Shown: positions 25,501 to 36,905 of the stretch, in pieces | Numbering within the stretch: the stretch's first letter is position 1 | Layout: the number at the start of each line of letters is the position of its first letter | Source of the DNA: Circinella minor | Lineage: Eukaryota > Mucoromycota > Mucoromycetes > Mucorales > Lichtheimiaceae | Length of the DNA: 64,000 nt | Direction: 5' to 3' | Assembly: GCA_016758965.1 (NCBI GenBank) | Contig: JAEPRB010000206.1 | Span: forward strand, 1-64,000 | Program-made: the position numbers and the translations under genes | The notes under the pieces: generated by a model | Databases searched by the model: none | What the model was told of the DNA's origin: nothing | What the model saw: the letters and a program-made list of their open reading frames with translations, nothing else

Positions 25501-26426
25501 GAGGTGTCTCTTATTCAACTATCGTATTGTGGCCTAGTCAAATGGCAGATATAACACTTCAAGAGCAGCGCGTTTACCCACTCGTGTCAGTACTAGGATC
25601 TGTTGGCGGTCTTTTGGCACTTTTAATTACTATCAATGGATTTCTTTATGGTACAAGACCGAATAGTCCTTGGGGTGCGGTCCATAACTTTTTCGGGTTC
25701 AAGACTTCGCTTCAACAAAATTTATATAACAAGTTTGGATTTATGGGTCGACCCATACCGTTGATTCATCCGGTTGATCCGCTCTTATTCGATAACAATA
25801 AGAAACATTTTAAAGATTTGATCCAGAAATATCACTATTTTCCGGGTATGGTTGAACAACAAAATCTGGAAACAATACATTCATCAGAAACAAAACGCAG
25901 CAGTACTACTGCTATTCACCAACCAGACTACATTGAAGACATTGTTACAGCTAAGAATATGGAACCAGAGTCTTCATCATCGTCCACCACCAATGATAAT
26001 AACGTTGACCCTCACCAACTAGAATTAGAACTTGTTGAAGCACGATTAGAAAGTTATGCACAATCACACAGAGAATTACAACAGCGGATACAGTTTTTAG
26101 AGGTTATGTTGAAATCCTATTATATAAATGATGAAGTGATGAAGGGTCTGAATAGTGCTTATGAAAACGAAAAAGTCAAGAAGTTTATTATGGATGATGA
26201 TGATTATAATGATATGACTATCGACATGGACCCTTTTCGGCTACGTAATTCAATCATACGATCTCGGTTTGCACCTGATTTACAAAGACCATTTTATCGT
26301 CATCGTCAAAAAGAGAATAACGACGATAATCATAGATCAAAAAATAATACATCCTCAGGTGATACGATCACAGCATCTAGTAACGATGACAGGAGCGAAG
26401 ATAGTCCGTTTATCAAAGACCAATAA
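22540..26426 (+). CDS. Kelch-repeat membrane protein with large C-terminal module
   Basis: Eight exons (22540-23333, 23438-23586, 23666-23692, 23745-24044, 24145-24229, 24355-24549, 24623-24783, 24892-26426) give 1081 aa. Residues 1-32 look like a signal peptide. Residues ~60-440 are kelch/galactose-oxidase-like, with blade motifs such as VLFFGGF, IYIAGGIG and VIYHGG and many N-x-S/T sites, so probably extracytoplasmic. A hydrophobic helix (~457-478) is followed by RYRRRK. After a WNPRAGEPRW motif comes a second helix (~529-550), then a 220-residue soluble region, a third helix (~799-823), a short GTRPNSPWGA loop, and a charged tail with a coiled-coil-like stretch (~943-981) and an acidic end. 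I treat it as one gene because frame and phase hold across all junctions; it resembles kelch membrane proteins I recall from Mucorales. Function is unknown. Exon 3 is only 27 nt, and the exon 4 acceptor (23744) is the least certain. Confidence 0.8.
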
Positions 26427-26679
26427 TAACTTTCTAGCATATGTATATTTTATTTCTTATTTTTTTATCAAGTTACAAATAGGTGTATCTACTAGTTAAT
26501 AATATAATGACAATTAAGTTTAAATACAACAGCTTACATATACAGTAATTAAACAATTTTGAACTGCTCCAAACACTACCATCAATAATTATTAATAGGA
26601 ACGAATTAAATAGGCGCAGCATTAACAAATTGGGCTGGTCCCTCACTACTTTCTTTTCTGTGTAATATATACGTACGTA
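26427..26679. other. Short spacer upstream of F-box gene
   Basis: 253 bp between the kelch gene stop and the F-box start, both on the plus strand. It must hold the upstream 3' end and the F-box promoter. A TATATACG-like stretch lies just before the start. Confidence 0.4.
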
Positions 26680-28471
26680 ATGATAATCATTGAATCTAAT
26701 CGTATTACCAAAATACAACAAATTCCAAATCTACCAAACGAGATTCAATACTTAATTCTTTACAAATTAACTAATCAAGAATGTTGGAGAATAAGTGCCG
26801 TGTGTAAATCATGGCGTTCCATGGTTCTGAATTGGCAACCTCACTGGAAAACTTTACCAACAAAAAGTGACCTCAAAATCGTACCCGAGGATTTATTGCC
26901 CTATACTGCTTATATAAAACGCGACTCCATAAAATATTTGAGTATCATGAACGAACGTGGTGTTCCGGAATATTTGTCCAATGTAATAGACTTTGTAGCT
27001 GAACAAGACTATAACCGTATATCTCAAGGTACTAGTTCTCTTTCCCGATAGAACTTTTTTTACCCATCTGAGAACTCTACTAACCAATATAATAATAATA
27101 ATAGTCAGCTTATCTATGAATTCGTTTCTTGAACGCGATTTCTTTAAATTGGCTGCCTGTTGCGGTGATGCGCTTACCGATATTCGTATTACGAATTTCG
27201 GACACGAAAGAAACATTGTTCAAGCGGACACATTATTAAAACATTGCCCAAACCTTGAAAAGTTGTTTTTTCAAGGGATGATACTAAATGATCCTACATT
27301 ATCATCAACATTATGGAAACCCAATCTGAATGGTTTCAAGCATACCAAATTAACCAGCTTAACACTTATATATATCATCAAAAGCATGTCTGGCTTTTCA
27401 TTCATAGCACCATTCCTTCAAGCAGCTCCAAAGTTGAAACAATTACATTTAAACATGGATAATTTGGATAATGCTATGGATTCATCTGATATGATATTAT
27501 TCCTCCAACAAAACTGCCCAGACCTAACAACACTGGCCTTTAGCAGTATATACACTGAGGGTTTGTATAATGATATATTTGATAAAATGGCTACAACAAC
27601 AACAACAACATTGACGGAGGAGTCAAATGGAATAAAAGAAGGGAATTTAAAACGTCTTCTACTTCATGGTTGTGTATCTCGTCCACATTTGGTACAGAAT
27701 ATCTTTACAACGATCGTTCAAAGGTTTAGTGCTACATTGGAATCAATCGATCTTGTTGGCCAGGAAGTACTGAACGAGGTGACGATGAGGTGTTTATCGT
27801 CATTAGTGTTCGTTTCACTGAAAAGACTCAAGCTTATGCTCAGAGTCCTTGAATCGATTCAAAATCCGGAACTTTTGGAAAGCTTTTTCGAAAATTCAAT
27901 ACCAAATGTTGTCCATCTTTCATTGATTGACGTCACCTTTGGAAAAAATAACACTACCTTTCCAAAGCTTTATTCAGGAACAAAATATTTGCGAAAATTG
28001 GAACTAATGACGATCAATGATTTCACAGAGGATGATCTAGCTTCCTATCTTGAAATGGCAGGGCCGCAGCTACAAGTACTTGGTCTCCGCCTGGACTTAT
28101 TGGGACCCATATCTTTGAGCGTTCTATTTACGAAGTGTACGAACCTAAAGGAGCTAACTGTTTTCACTTTGTTAAGAAGTATTATTGTTGAATTACACAA
28201 TCAATTTGAACAATGGGAATCGGGCGAGAAAAAAAGGTTGCGGAAACTGGAAATTATATTTAGAGGTGGAATGAGGCAATATCCAAATGAAATTATTGAC
28301 GGCCTTATAAATAGAATGGATCAACATGCTGTGGAGTGGTATTTTGAAGCGACTTGTCCAAAGACGAAAAAGAAAGATTATGCCATCTATAATAAATATT
28401 TACGCCGGCAAAAATTTACACATGTTGAATATAGAAGACAAAAATCCCACAATCAACAGCATGCATTCTAA
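26680..28471 (+). CDS. F-box protein with LRR-like C-terminal region
   Basis: Two exons (26680-27028, 27105-28471) give 571 aa. The N-terminal F-box (~residues 15-57) shows the LPNEIQYLIL start, a central CWRISAVCKSWRSMV segment and a tryptophan-containing end. F-box proteins recruit substrates to the SCF ubiquitin ligase through Skp1. The rest is Leu-rich with irregular repeats of the type LEKLFFQGM, LKQLHLNMDNL and LRKLELMTI, consistent with a degenerate LRR solenoid. The substrate cannot be guessed. The C-terminus is Lys/Arg/Gln/His-rich. A Thr run (near residue 280) comes from an ACA triplet repeat. Confidence 0.85.
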
Positions 28472-28992
28472 TTCTGATTATTATTAATACGTAATAGTCT
28501 CAAAAGATACTTTAATTATTTTTTGTTGTGCGTACCTACGTAAAAATATATTTTTTTCAGTTCGATAAATAAACTGTACTTTTTGTGGATTTACAAATAT
28601 AATCATTTTATGCCGAAAAACATATATTATCTGTGTACGTATCAGTAAAAAGAACCAATTTTATCCTGTGGCACTTGTGTGTGAGAGCAAGAAAAAAGGG
28701 AAAATGTAAAGCCGACTTCCTATCTGCTTGGTAACTTAATAAGTTTGATAACATATTTCTTTCATATCGTAATATAGCTTTCTTGACAATACTATCTTAT
28801 CAATTACTATTATCGTTTTTTGTATTTATCTTTCGAGCTTATGGCTTTGATGCGACAGTTGTATTTTTTTTAGCTCTGTGGTTACAATTTAAATACAAAA
28901 ATGTATAAATAAAGCACAGTTCGGCACTTCTAGGCAGAAAAATAATATTTTTCTTCCCTTTTTATTTTATACAGTGTATCAAAATAATAACA
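28472..28992. other. Intergenic, promoter of dioxygenase gene
   Basis: 521 bp of AT-rich spacer. A TATAAATAAAG element lies near 28904 and a pyrimidine-rich tract at about 28950-28970, both ahead of the dioxygenase start. No gene is seen. Confidence 0.4.
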
Positions 28993-29174
28993 ATGGTTTA
29001 TGAACTTCCCGTTATTGACTTTAGTAATTTTGAAAAGCGCTCATCTATAATATCTCAAGAAATTCTTGATGCTTGTAAAACTATAGGATTTTTCTATGTG
29101 ATTAATCATCAAATACCCAAGGAAATGGTTCAAGAGGCATTTGCATTGGTAATGATACAAAATAGACTGCATAA

Positions 29175-29211
<37 letters not shown>

Positions 29212-30714
29212 GGTGTGGGTGGGTGTGGGTGGGTGGGTGTGAGATACATATTGAGACTAAGCATTAGTTACTATCAAATACTAGTCCAAGAAATTTTATG
29301 ACCTTCCAATTGAAAAAAAGGAAGCTGTTGCCATAAAAAACAATCGTGGTTATACAGGTCTTTATGTACAAAAGTAAGTGTGGTCGTTCTTATCAAATTA
29401 AGGTTTTTTTTTTATAAATTTCGATTAATACAATATCTTATTAATATCTATATTGTACAACAACAATAACAGACTTGATCCAGATACGCAAAAGCAAGGT
29501 GATCACAAAGAGTAGGATACTTTTTTTATCTCACAAATTGCATATTTCAAATAAGTTTGTCAAATTTCTCACCTTGAAATCGACTCTCACATTTTTTTTT
29601 ATTGATATTGATGTTATTATCATTATTACGTACGTATTCTTTAGAGCATTCAACTTTGGTCCGTTTATCAGTAGTAAATATAACTATCCATTACCTGAAG
29701 TATTTGCCGAATCAAAACCCCAGCTTGAAAAATTCTCTAGTAAATGCCATGCTACTCTTGTTCATATTCTTGAGGCATTTGCAATAGCATTGGAGGTAAG
29801 AAACAAATAAAAAAAAACTCAATAGTTACGTATTACGTACGCATTACTAATTATTTCTTTCGTGTTGCTTTTATTCTGACTATACGTACATCCTTTTATA
29901 TTATCAAATCGACCATGGATGTTTTGTTGTTTTAGTAGATTCCAGAAGAGGAAGGAGGTCGAAAATATTTCTCTCGTACTCACAAATATGACGATCCAGA
30001 TTGTACAGAAACGCTTCGTTTTCTAAAATATCCTCGAAATGTTGAATCTTCCTACAAGGAGCCAGGTAAAAGTTATTACATACACTAATCAGCTATTGGA
30101 TTTTGAAGTAGCAGTATTATCTGCTTTTTAATGATATTAATAACAGTTTTTATAATTTCCTCTACACTATGTATAGTTCGAGCTGGCGCCCATACTGATT
30201 ATGGATCACTTACTTTGCTATTCCAAAAGGATATCGGTGGTCTTGAGGTTCAAGCAAGCCGCACAGAATGGATCTCGGCACCCATCATTGAAAATGCTAT
30301 TCTTGGTAATGAATAAGAAAATAACTATATATTCTGACATATATAATTATCATAAATAATCAATGTCATCCGGAGGACCCATTTTTATGCTAACAGCCCT
30401 CTATCATGCAATATTTAGTTAATGTAGGGGGTGCTTTTGATTTCTGGTCAAACGGACTATTCAAGTCTACAATGCATCGAGTTACTCAATTGCCAGAACA
30501 CCAAACGCACGATCGTTACTCAATTGCGTTCTTTGGTCAGCCTGCTTCTAATACTCCGTTGACAGCAATCCCTAGTAAAATCATCCCCAAAGAGCGTCCT
30601 GTCCACAAGGAAATTCCTGAGCACTTACAAAATAAGATATTAACATCAGGAGATTATTTGCAACTTCGTTTGAATGCTGCTTATCAAAGCTCCAATCAAG
30701 TTCTCGTTGAATAA
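28993..30714 (+). CDS. 2-oxoglutarate/Fe(II)-dependent dioxygenase (isopenicillin-N-synthase-like)
   Basis: Seven exons (28993-29148, 29291-29373, 29473-29511, 29645-29795, 29939-30065, 30177-30305, 30419-30714) give 326 aa, the usual size for the family. The N-terminal DIOX_N part has the PVIDFS start and GFFYVINHQIP. The Fe(II) triad is visible as HTD (His191, Asp193) and His248 in KSTMHRV. The 2-oxoglutarate anchor is the RYS pair (Arg261, Ser263). Such enzymes hydroxylate or desaturate small molecules, or close rings; the substrate cannot be inferred. All catalytic residues are present. Exon 3 is 39 nt. Intron 1 contains a (TA)n(GT)n tract and a G-rich run (separate entry). Confidence 0.9.
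29211..29240 (+). other. G-rich run with G-quadruplex potential in intron 1
   Basis: Six GGG runs separated by 1-3 nt lie on the transcribed-gene sense strand, directly after a (GT)n tract, inside intron 1 of the dioxygenase gene. This meets the simple G3+N1-7 quadruplex pattern. It may equally be only a mutated GT microsatellite. Confidence 0.7.
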
Positions 30715-31898
30715 ATACATATCATAGAGCTTTTGTTTTTTCTATTTTTCAAATTATACTTATTGAACTCCAGTTTTTTTTTTATTTTTTTTTTTTGTTG
30801 AACTTTAATTGAATCAGACATTAAGATTGGATGGTCTTGTGAATCATGTATCGCTTACAGTTTAGTTTATTCTATTTTATTTCAAATGCTAAGATGGTTT
30901 TATTTTTGATAATAATGTTTTTAATAATAAAGAGTCGAACAAATATTTCCATTGTATATAAAAAAAATATAAAAAGAAATGCAGTCTTTCTTACAGTTCC
31001 GAAACTATTAGTTAAACACCGCGAGTGGTACAGACGAGCTGTGAGCCTCCGCTAACACTAACATACTAACGTCAGCTAAAATAAATGAATTTGTAGTGAT
31101 TCCCTCTATAATATTATGCACAACTGTAAACAACTGCATGGTTTTGTAAATAATTCATCCATATCAGTATAAAATACAGTTAAATTAATAAAAATAAAAA
31201 CAAACATTAGGTAAAACAAACATCACGATGACGGCTAGCCACTACAAGGAATGCCATGACAGCGGTGAAACCAGTTGTCAATTTTGCGTCGTACAGGGCA
31301 AACCAGCGCCACATGTTCCGTTTAAGTGCTTTGTTGCCATGTGTTTAAATAGCATCATCTATTATAATCAATGGATCCTACACAAACACGTGCAATAATG
31401 ACAACAAAAGGCTTATGCATGCGTGTGTTATATTTATAAAATATATATATCTGTATATTCTTATTGTGTGGAATAGATAGGTGAATACTATTCAGTGTTT
31501 TATTATTGTTTTATGTGTCTAGTGGCAAAAGAGGCTAAAATTATCGGCTTCATCGGCGTATCCGAAATCCAGGGCATAGGTGCAGGCACAAGTCAGTTGA
31601 GCGAAATTCTTTTTGTTTCGCTAACGTTATACAAAAGCACCATCAACAACAAGCCAACTTATAGCACACACATATTGTTGAATAAATAGAAAAAAAAACT
31701 CTTTTTCTATTTTTGTTTTTCCCCTTATTATTTGTTTTCTTCTCCCCTTCTTCAGCTTTTTTTTTTCTTTTACTTTTTCACTTTTTAACCTTTTATATAC
31801 TTTTCTTTTACTGCTGTAAAAGATCTATACTTTTTTTTCTTCGAGAAAGAAAAAAAGAAAAATATTCAAAATCATTCGGCAAAAGTTTGCCACAGGAC
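30715..31898. other. Intergenic with a GC-richer island
   Basis: 1.2 kb between two plus-strand genes. A less AT-rich island (about 31200-31640) stands out. It contains a 56-codon Cys-containing frame (31228-31398; four Cys) and a 64-codon frame at 31495-31689, neither with a recognised motif. They could be a small unannotated gene, two exons of one, or promoter sequence. Just before 31899 there is a strong T-rich leader with (CT)-like runs, the likely promoter/leader of the next gene. Confidence 0.4.
31228..31398 (+). CDS. Small cysteine-containing open frame, doubtful
   Basis: 56 codons from ATG to TAA with Cys at residues 9, 17, 20 and 34 and a fifth at 39. It has no signal peptide and no recognised family. 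It lies in a GC-richer island. Support is only composition and Cys spacing; there is no splice or homology evidence. Confidence 0.2.
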   Translation: MTASHYKECHDSGETSCQFCVVQGKPAPHVPFKCFVAMCLNSIIYYNQWILHKHVQ

Positions 31899-33091
31899 AT
31901 GTCCGCATCAATTGCTGGTCCAAGTGTACCATCACACGCACGGGATTGGGTATTACCCATACCACAAGAAATTTCAACAGACGATTCTTTTTCCAATGAT
32001 CTTATTCGACAATTCGACAAAAAACGATCGCGATTACGCGTGGAACTGAAACTGGAGGTAACGTGGGTATAAACTATAAAAGGAAAATGTATAAATCTAA
32101 TATAAAACCACATTTTTGGCTTTTTATTATTATTATTATTTTGTGTTTTTAGCAACAAGGTTCAGATTCTGATTCGGCATCCACTTCACGGGTTGGATCA
32201 TCCAAACAACCAATAGGAGGACCATTATCATCATCAGCATCATTGTCACCATCACCATCTGGTCTGCCAATAACAAGAGTTTCCGGAACAGCACCTGCGT
32301 CCATCAATAGCAATAATACAACAGCGACAGCAGATAGAGGAGCGAGAACAAGAGGAATAGGAGGGGAAGGCAAGCGTCGAAGATCAGCAGGCGATTTACT
32401 ACGTCGCTCATCCGCGTTTTTACGAGCAAAAATTGAATCATTGAGAGGCCCTTCTCGCTCGCACGATAATTTACAGCATGACTATCATGGAATGGATGAA
32501 GATGAAGATCAGCGACGACATTCAATTCCACCCCCGAGTAAGATTGTTGTTAATACGACGATAGCTATTCCTCAATTCAATACAACTACTTTAACTTCAC
32601 CGAATAGTCATCACCATGGCAACCGCTTCCTATCTCCAGTAGCAGCTTCGATCCAACCACCGGTGATAACACAATACCCACCCAAACCATTGAAATATTC
32701 GCCGGTCGAGCCTATCATGTTGGAAGAAAATCAGAAAAAGAGCCTACATCATCGTATTTCAATGCCTGTACTTCGTAATAGTCATGTCGGCGGATCTCAT
32801 TCGGTGGAACCAAGACGACGGTCGGATGTTGGAATAGAAAGGATGGGATCTATAGGAAAACGGGCACGAAAAGCATTGGGATCACCTTGTGCAGAGTTAA
32901 AAAACAGGGGTGGTATCAGTCGAAAGGGTAAAGAACCTATCGTTACCGCTAATTCACCTTCATCAACAGCAGCTTCTTCTACTTCATCTTCTGCTATTCC
33001 AACAACAGGGGCAGTAATGACAAATAATGCAGCAACAGCAACAGCATCTTTTCCCTCTCTTCCACCTATGCCATCACCACCCAAGGCATAA
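31899..33091 (+). CDS. Basic low-complexity protein, function unknown
   Basis: Two exons (31899-32057, 32153-33091) give 365 aa. The start at 31899 is preferred over upstream Met codons because the upstream frame is a T-rich leader translation. The N-terminus (~residues 12-50) looks ordered, with RDWVLPIPQEI and a short basic-acidic helix. The rest is Ser/Pro/Thr/Arg-rich and probably disordered. Several Arg-rich serine sites, such as RRRSAGDLLRRSSAF, RISMPV and RRRSDVG, resemble basophilic-kinase or 14-3-3 sites; that is inference. No domain family is recognised. The C-terminus ends in a Pro-rich PPMPSPPKA. Confidence that it is a gene is good because both splice sites are clean and the frame is open throughout. 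Confidence 0.7.
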
Positions 33092-36000
33092 ATTGTTTTA
33101 ATATTTTAATTTTTATTGCTTTTATTTTATTAGATTTGCATTTCAAACTTTCAATTCACACTACATTTTCTTTCATATACCTGAAGAGATCATATTCTTT
33201 TCTCCCCTCTCTCTCTATCTCCACTGTGGATATTATTTTATTTTTCCAATTTACAAAAATCAAAATCAAAACCAAAAACAAAACGACATAACACATAATA
33301 ACAACATGCACAAACACACATATATAACAATTATACAACAAACAACAAACATTACAATCGACTTTTATTCACTATTACTACACTATATTCAAGCAATAAT
33401 TATGCCATTCATAGATACCCTTTCCCTATTTTCTTTCATTTTTATGCCTCTTCGCTTATGGTGTCATGGGCTCAATAGTATTATTGACAAATATAGAATC
33501 AATTTTTTAATTGCTATTTTTATTTTTAATTGTTGTTTTTTTTATATGTGTGTCTAGAAGTATGCATGTCTATATATGTATACAAGAATGATATATAGGA
33601 TCTGCATAATGCAGCGTGTAAAACTTATTTTGATTTCGTGGGGAATGTTGACAAGGAGCCAAAAAAAAAAGGAGGGTTTGGTAACACCACACGATCATGA
33701 TTGTATCACATTATGATGTAGATCTGTCATTTTTACATATAGTGCTTCTTTAACCCCCTACATACTAATTATATATTTATTATTACCGCTTAATTGATGA
33801 GATGTGATATATATAGCATTCCATAGGGTATCAAATCTGATACTTTACATCTTATAATACGTCTTACGTATATACATAAGTAGAAGAGTCGTGTTTTGTA
33901 TATAAACCCTAAAATCCCTTATACATGTAAGAAATATTGTATATATCGAGAATATTATTATATATACTACCACTACAGGTAGGTTTATAGTAGTAGTTTC
34001 AAACGTCGAATTTTTTCCAAGTTATATCTGTTTGTAGACAAATTACATACTGTCTAACGCTGATCTCTCTTGGGGGTCAAAACGATCAAGCGCGCGCACT
34101 ATATATTTACTTGCTATGCGTGTATCTGAGAATGTTTACAACAGTTCAAAACGGACGGTACATAATAAGAAACAGCATTGCATGCGCACACCCAGGTTAG
34201 CCGCGTATTTTTTTTCTTTGTATAGGCACATCGATGATGTTATTTTATTTTTTTCCACATCAACAATAGAAACAAGACAAAAGTGTATCAGGATCGATAT
34301 AGTTGGAAAAAACATCACTGTGCAAAATTCCACCCTTGAAAAATTATTTTCAAGGATGATCGGATGTTTAAATATTTTCAAGAGTCAATCCTTTGAATTT
34401 CATCCTTTGAACCAGAGAAATTTTAGTTCCCGCTTTCAGAGTGAATCCTTGAATTTCATCCTTTGATCCTTTAACTAAACCCAGAGAATATTTTCCTAAT
34501 ACCTCAAAAATCACACAACAATGCTATAAAATAGCACACTTAATAAAGCATGTTAAATTATAACAAAATAAATAAATAAATAAATAAAGAAGCATATGAT
34601 CTTTTTATTTTATTTTATTTCCACAAAAAAACTTCAGCTATTGCTTTTCAAAGGATTCATCCTTAAATCCCTATAACCTGTTCTAGCAGTTGATCCTTGA
34701 ATTCAAGGATGAAATAGTGCACAGTGCATTTGTTTATATATTACAATTAACGATAATCCACATCAGTAAATTAGAAGCGAAAGCTGATTATTTCGGGCGT
34801 ATATTGCTACTTAATTTTTATAAATACTATAGCATAATTTCCGGTGACGTTCACTGTTTAATCTATGAAAAAAAGTTGTTAGTACGTATGTAAGATAATA
34901 GTTAAAATAATTTGTTATAGTAGTAATCTTATCTGTATAAGTAGGAAGTACTATTTATTACTTCAGTAAGAAAGGCTTTTCATTCGATACCAAAATCAAA
35001 AATTGACAGTTAAAATAGTTAGAATAAGAGTTTTCAAACTGATTCTCATGATAAATATTAATATTGGTCAAATCAGTATGAAGTTAATATTGTTTTATCC
35101 TAATCCTAACGGTTAATTATGTATTATACTGGATATATATTTCGAATCTATATAATACACTATGATACCTGATTAGAATATTTATTACTAGTTCTACCGA
35201 CGACAGCAAAAAAATAATAATTATATTTGTGATTCAGTATACTTGAATTATGTATAGTATGGTGTGCGGTATGGGAACATGACCATGGAAACACAAAACT
35301 TCAGGTTTTCGTATTTTGTCAAATACAAAGAGATAGCAAACAACGTGCCTTTTTTACATTTTTAGCCGACATAAAAAAAAGAACCAAGCAACAAAATAAT
35401 CTCTTTTATTATAGGGATTTTTAAATAGCTTTTCTTCTGTAAATATCCTATACAACTTAACAAAAGAAAAAAATAAAAGCGTGGTATGACACAATGGGTA
35501 TTTGATCGCCCTTTTTATTATTAATCTTTTTTTTTTGTTTAAAAATACTGCCAATAACAAAAACAAAATCACAACATAAAATTATGTCTAATATTAGTTT
35601 CGCACAATAAGCAGAGAGTAAAAAAGAAATATGACGTCGTAGCACAGATAGAAATTGCTTAAATAATGTGTAACAAGCTTAATTATATTCTAATTCAAGA
35701 AATTGCATTATATGTCTGATGACCGAAGATCTGTTCAGTAAAGGGATATATATACAGCTTTAATTTGCTATAACGTAAGTTACGGATACGTAAGGCTGAG
35801 AATATAGGTTAAAATAGACAATAAATTTGATAGATATATTTAACTTGATAGAAGTTTCTGTGCATCATTAAAAAAAATGCTTATGTTTACTCATTTTGTA
35901 GGTTTTTTTTTCTTTTGCATCTTGTGCTTAATCTACGATGATATTCTTTTAGTCAAGAAACAAGATATATCTTACGTAGAAAACCCCTTTAATTTTTAGA

Positions 36001-36905
36001 AAGTTTTTAATAGCTTTACAACTAATACATAGTATTGGCAGCTATATTCACTGACGGTTACGTATCCCAATAAAATATAAAAGGATTCGGCTATAGATTT
36101 TGATAGCAAAATACTGTATCTATACCAAATGATAAATATTAAAATTGGACAAATCATCTCCTTGTACATTACGATAAAACTTTTATTCAACTTTTGTAAT
36201 TTTATCTATTATGTACTTACAGCCGTCACTTACCTGGCGATGGAAACTCAAACAAAAAAACGCCAATAAAACGGTTCTACTTCCTATTCCCGCCATCTTG
36301 TCAACCCCATCCTATTTGTATTTTTTGATACTATTAACTCCAGTTCCATGCCTAAAAAAGTAGTTATCATAGTTGGATAGTAATAAATATTTATTAAATA
36401 AAAAAGAATAAAGCTGGTATTATTCAAAGGGTAATAATATACAGCTTTAATCAAAGTATATTTGTAAATATTAGTATGATATCATGAAGTTAGACTATCA
36501 CATACTCACAGATATATAAACATAGTTCATACTTATGTTTGATAGTGAAAAAAAAGCCACTGTCGGTCATACCAATAAAGTTTGTCAGAAGTAGTATATC
36601 TCTAACACAATGATTTTCATGTGAACTTATATTCATTGTTTGCAAGACGATTTTTTTCTTTTTTTTTGCACCAAACTTGCATGATTAAAAAGAAGCTGTA
36701 TCAGTCACCGCAGTGTACATATGCAGATAGGCTCTGTGTTACCTTTAGCACCAAAATTGACTGGAAGCCGAAATGCACCGGGACCCATAAAAAGTAAAAC
36801 TGTGTCGGAAAGAAAAAAAAAAGCTCATCTCATTACTTAACTTTGTATACCCTCTTGCTTTTTTCAGTTTTCTGTTTCTGTTTTTTCAACTTTATTAAAA
36901 CTCAA
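33092..36905. other. Long intergenic region holding a CACTG-type element
   Basis: 3.8 kb with no intact gene. The only structured piece is the inverted-repeat element at 34316-34726. A possible minus-strand 21-codon signal-peptide-like exon with ATG at 36296 and a GTAAGT donor near 36234 was seen, but no continuation was found. The last ~100 bp, pyrimidine-rich, should be the promoter/leader of the PQ-loop gene. Confidence 0.45.
34316..34726. mobile_element. Non-autonomous CACTG-ended DNA transposon (MITE)
   Basis: The 411-bp element begins CACTGTGCA and ends with its exact complement TGCACAGTG. Beyond these 9 bp the inverted repeats continue imperfectly to about 33 bp. It is flanked by CAT at 34313-34315 and 34727-34729, a 3-bp target-site duplication. 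Inside are many copies of TCCTTGAA or TCCTTTGA in both orientations, including the palindrome ATCCTTGAATTCAAGGAT at 34693-34710 and a 9-bp-arm palindrome near the left end. CACT(A/G) ends, a 3-bp duplication and subterminal motif repeats are traits of the CACTA (EnSpm/CMC) superfamily. It has no coding capacity, so it would depend on a transposase elsewhere. A PIF/Harbinger origin (also 3-bp duplication) is the main alternative. Confidence 0.75.

Noticed and set aside
24657..26426. A separate gene starting in the second half of the kelch locus
   Set aside because: All splice phases across 24229-24892 keep one frame, and the WNPRAGEPRW and second-helix exon joins the halves; one gene is the simpler model.
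36000..36296. Minus-strand 21-codon signal-peptide-like exon ending at a GTAAGT donor near 36234
   Set aside because: No convincing downstream exon or family match; the following frame is AT-rich hydrophobic translation.
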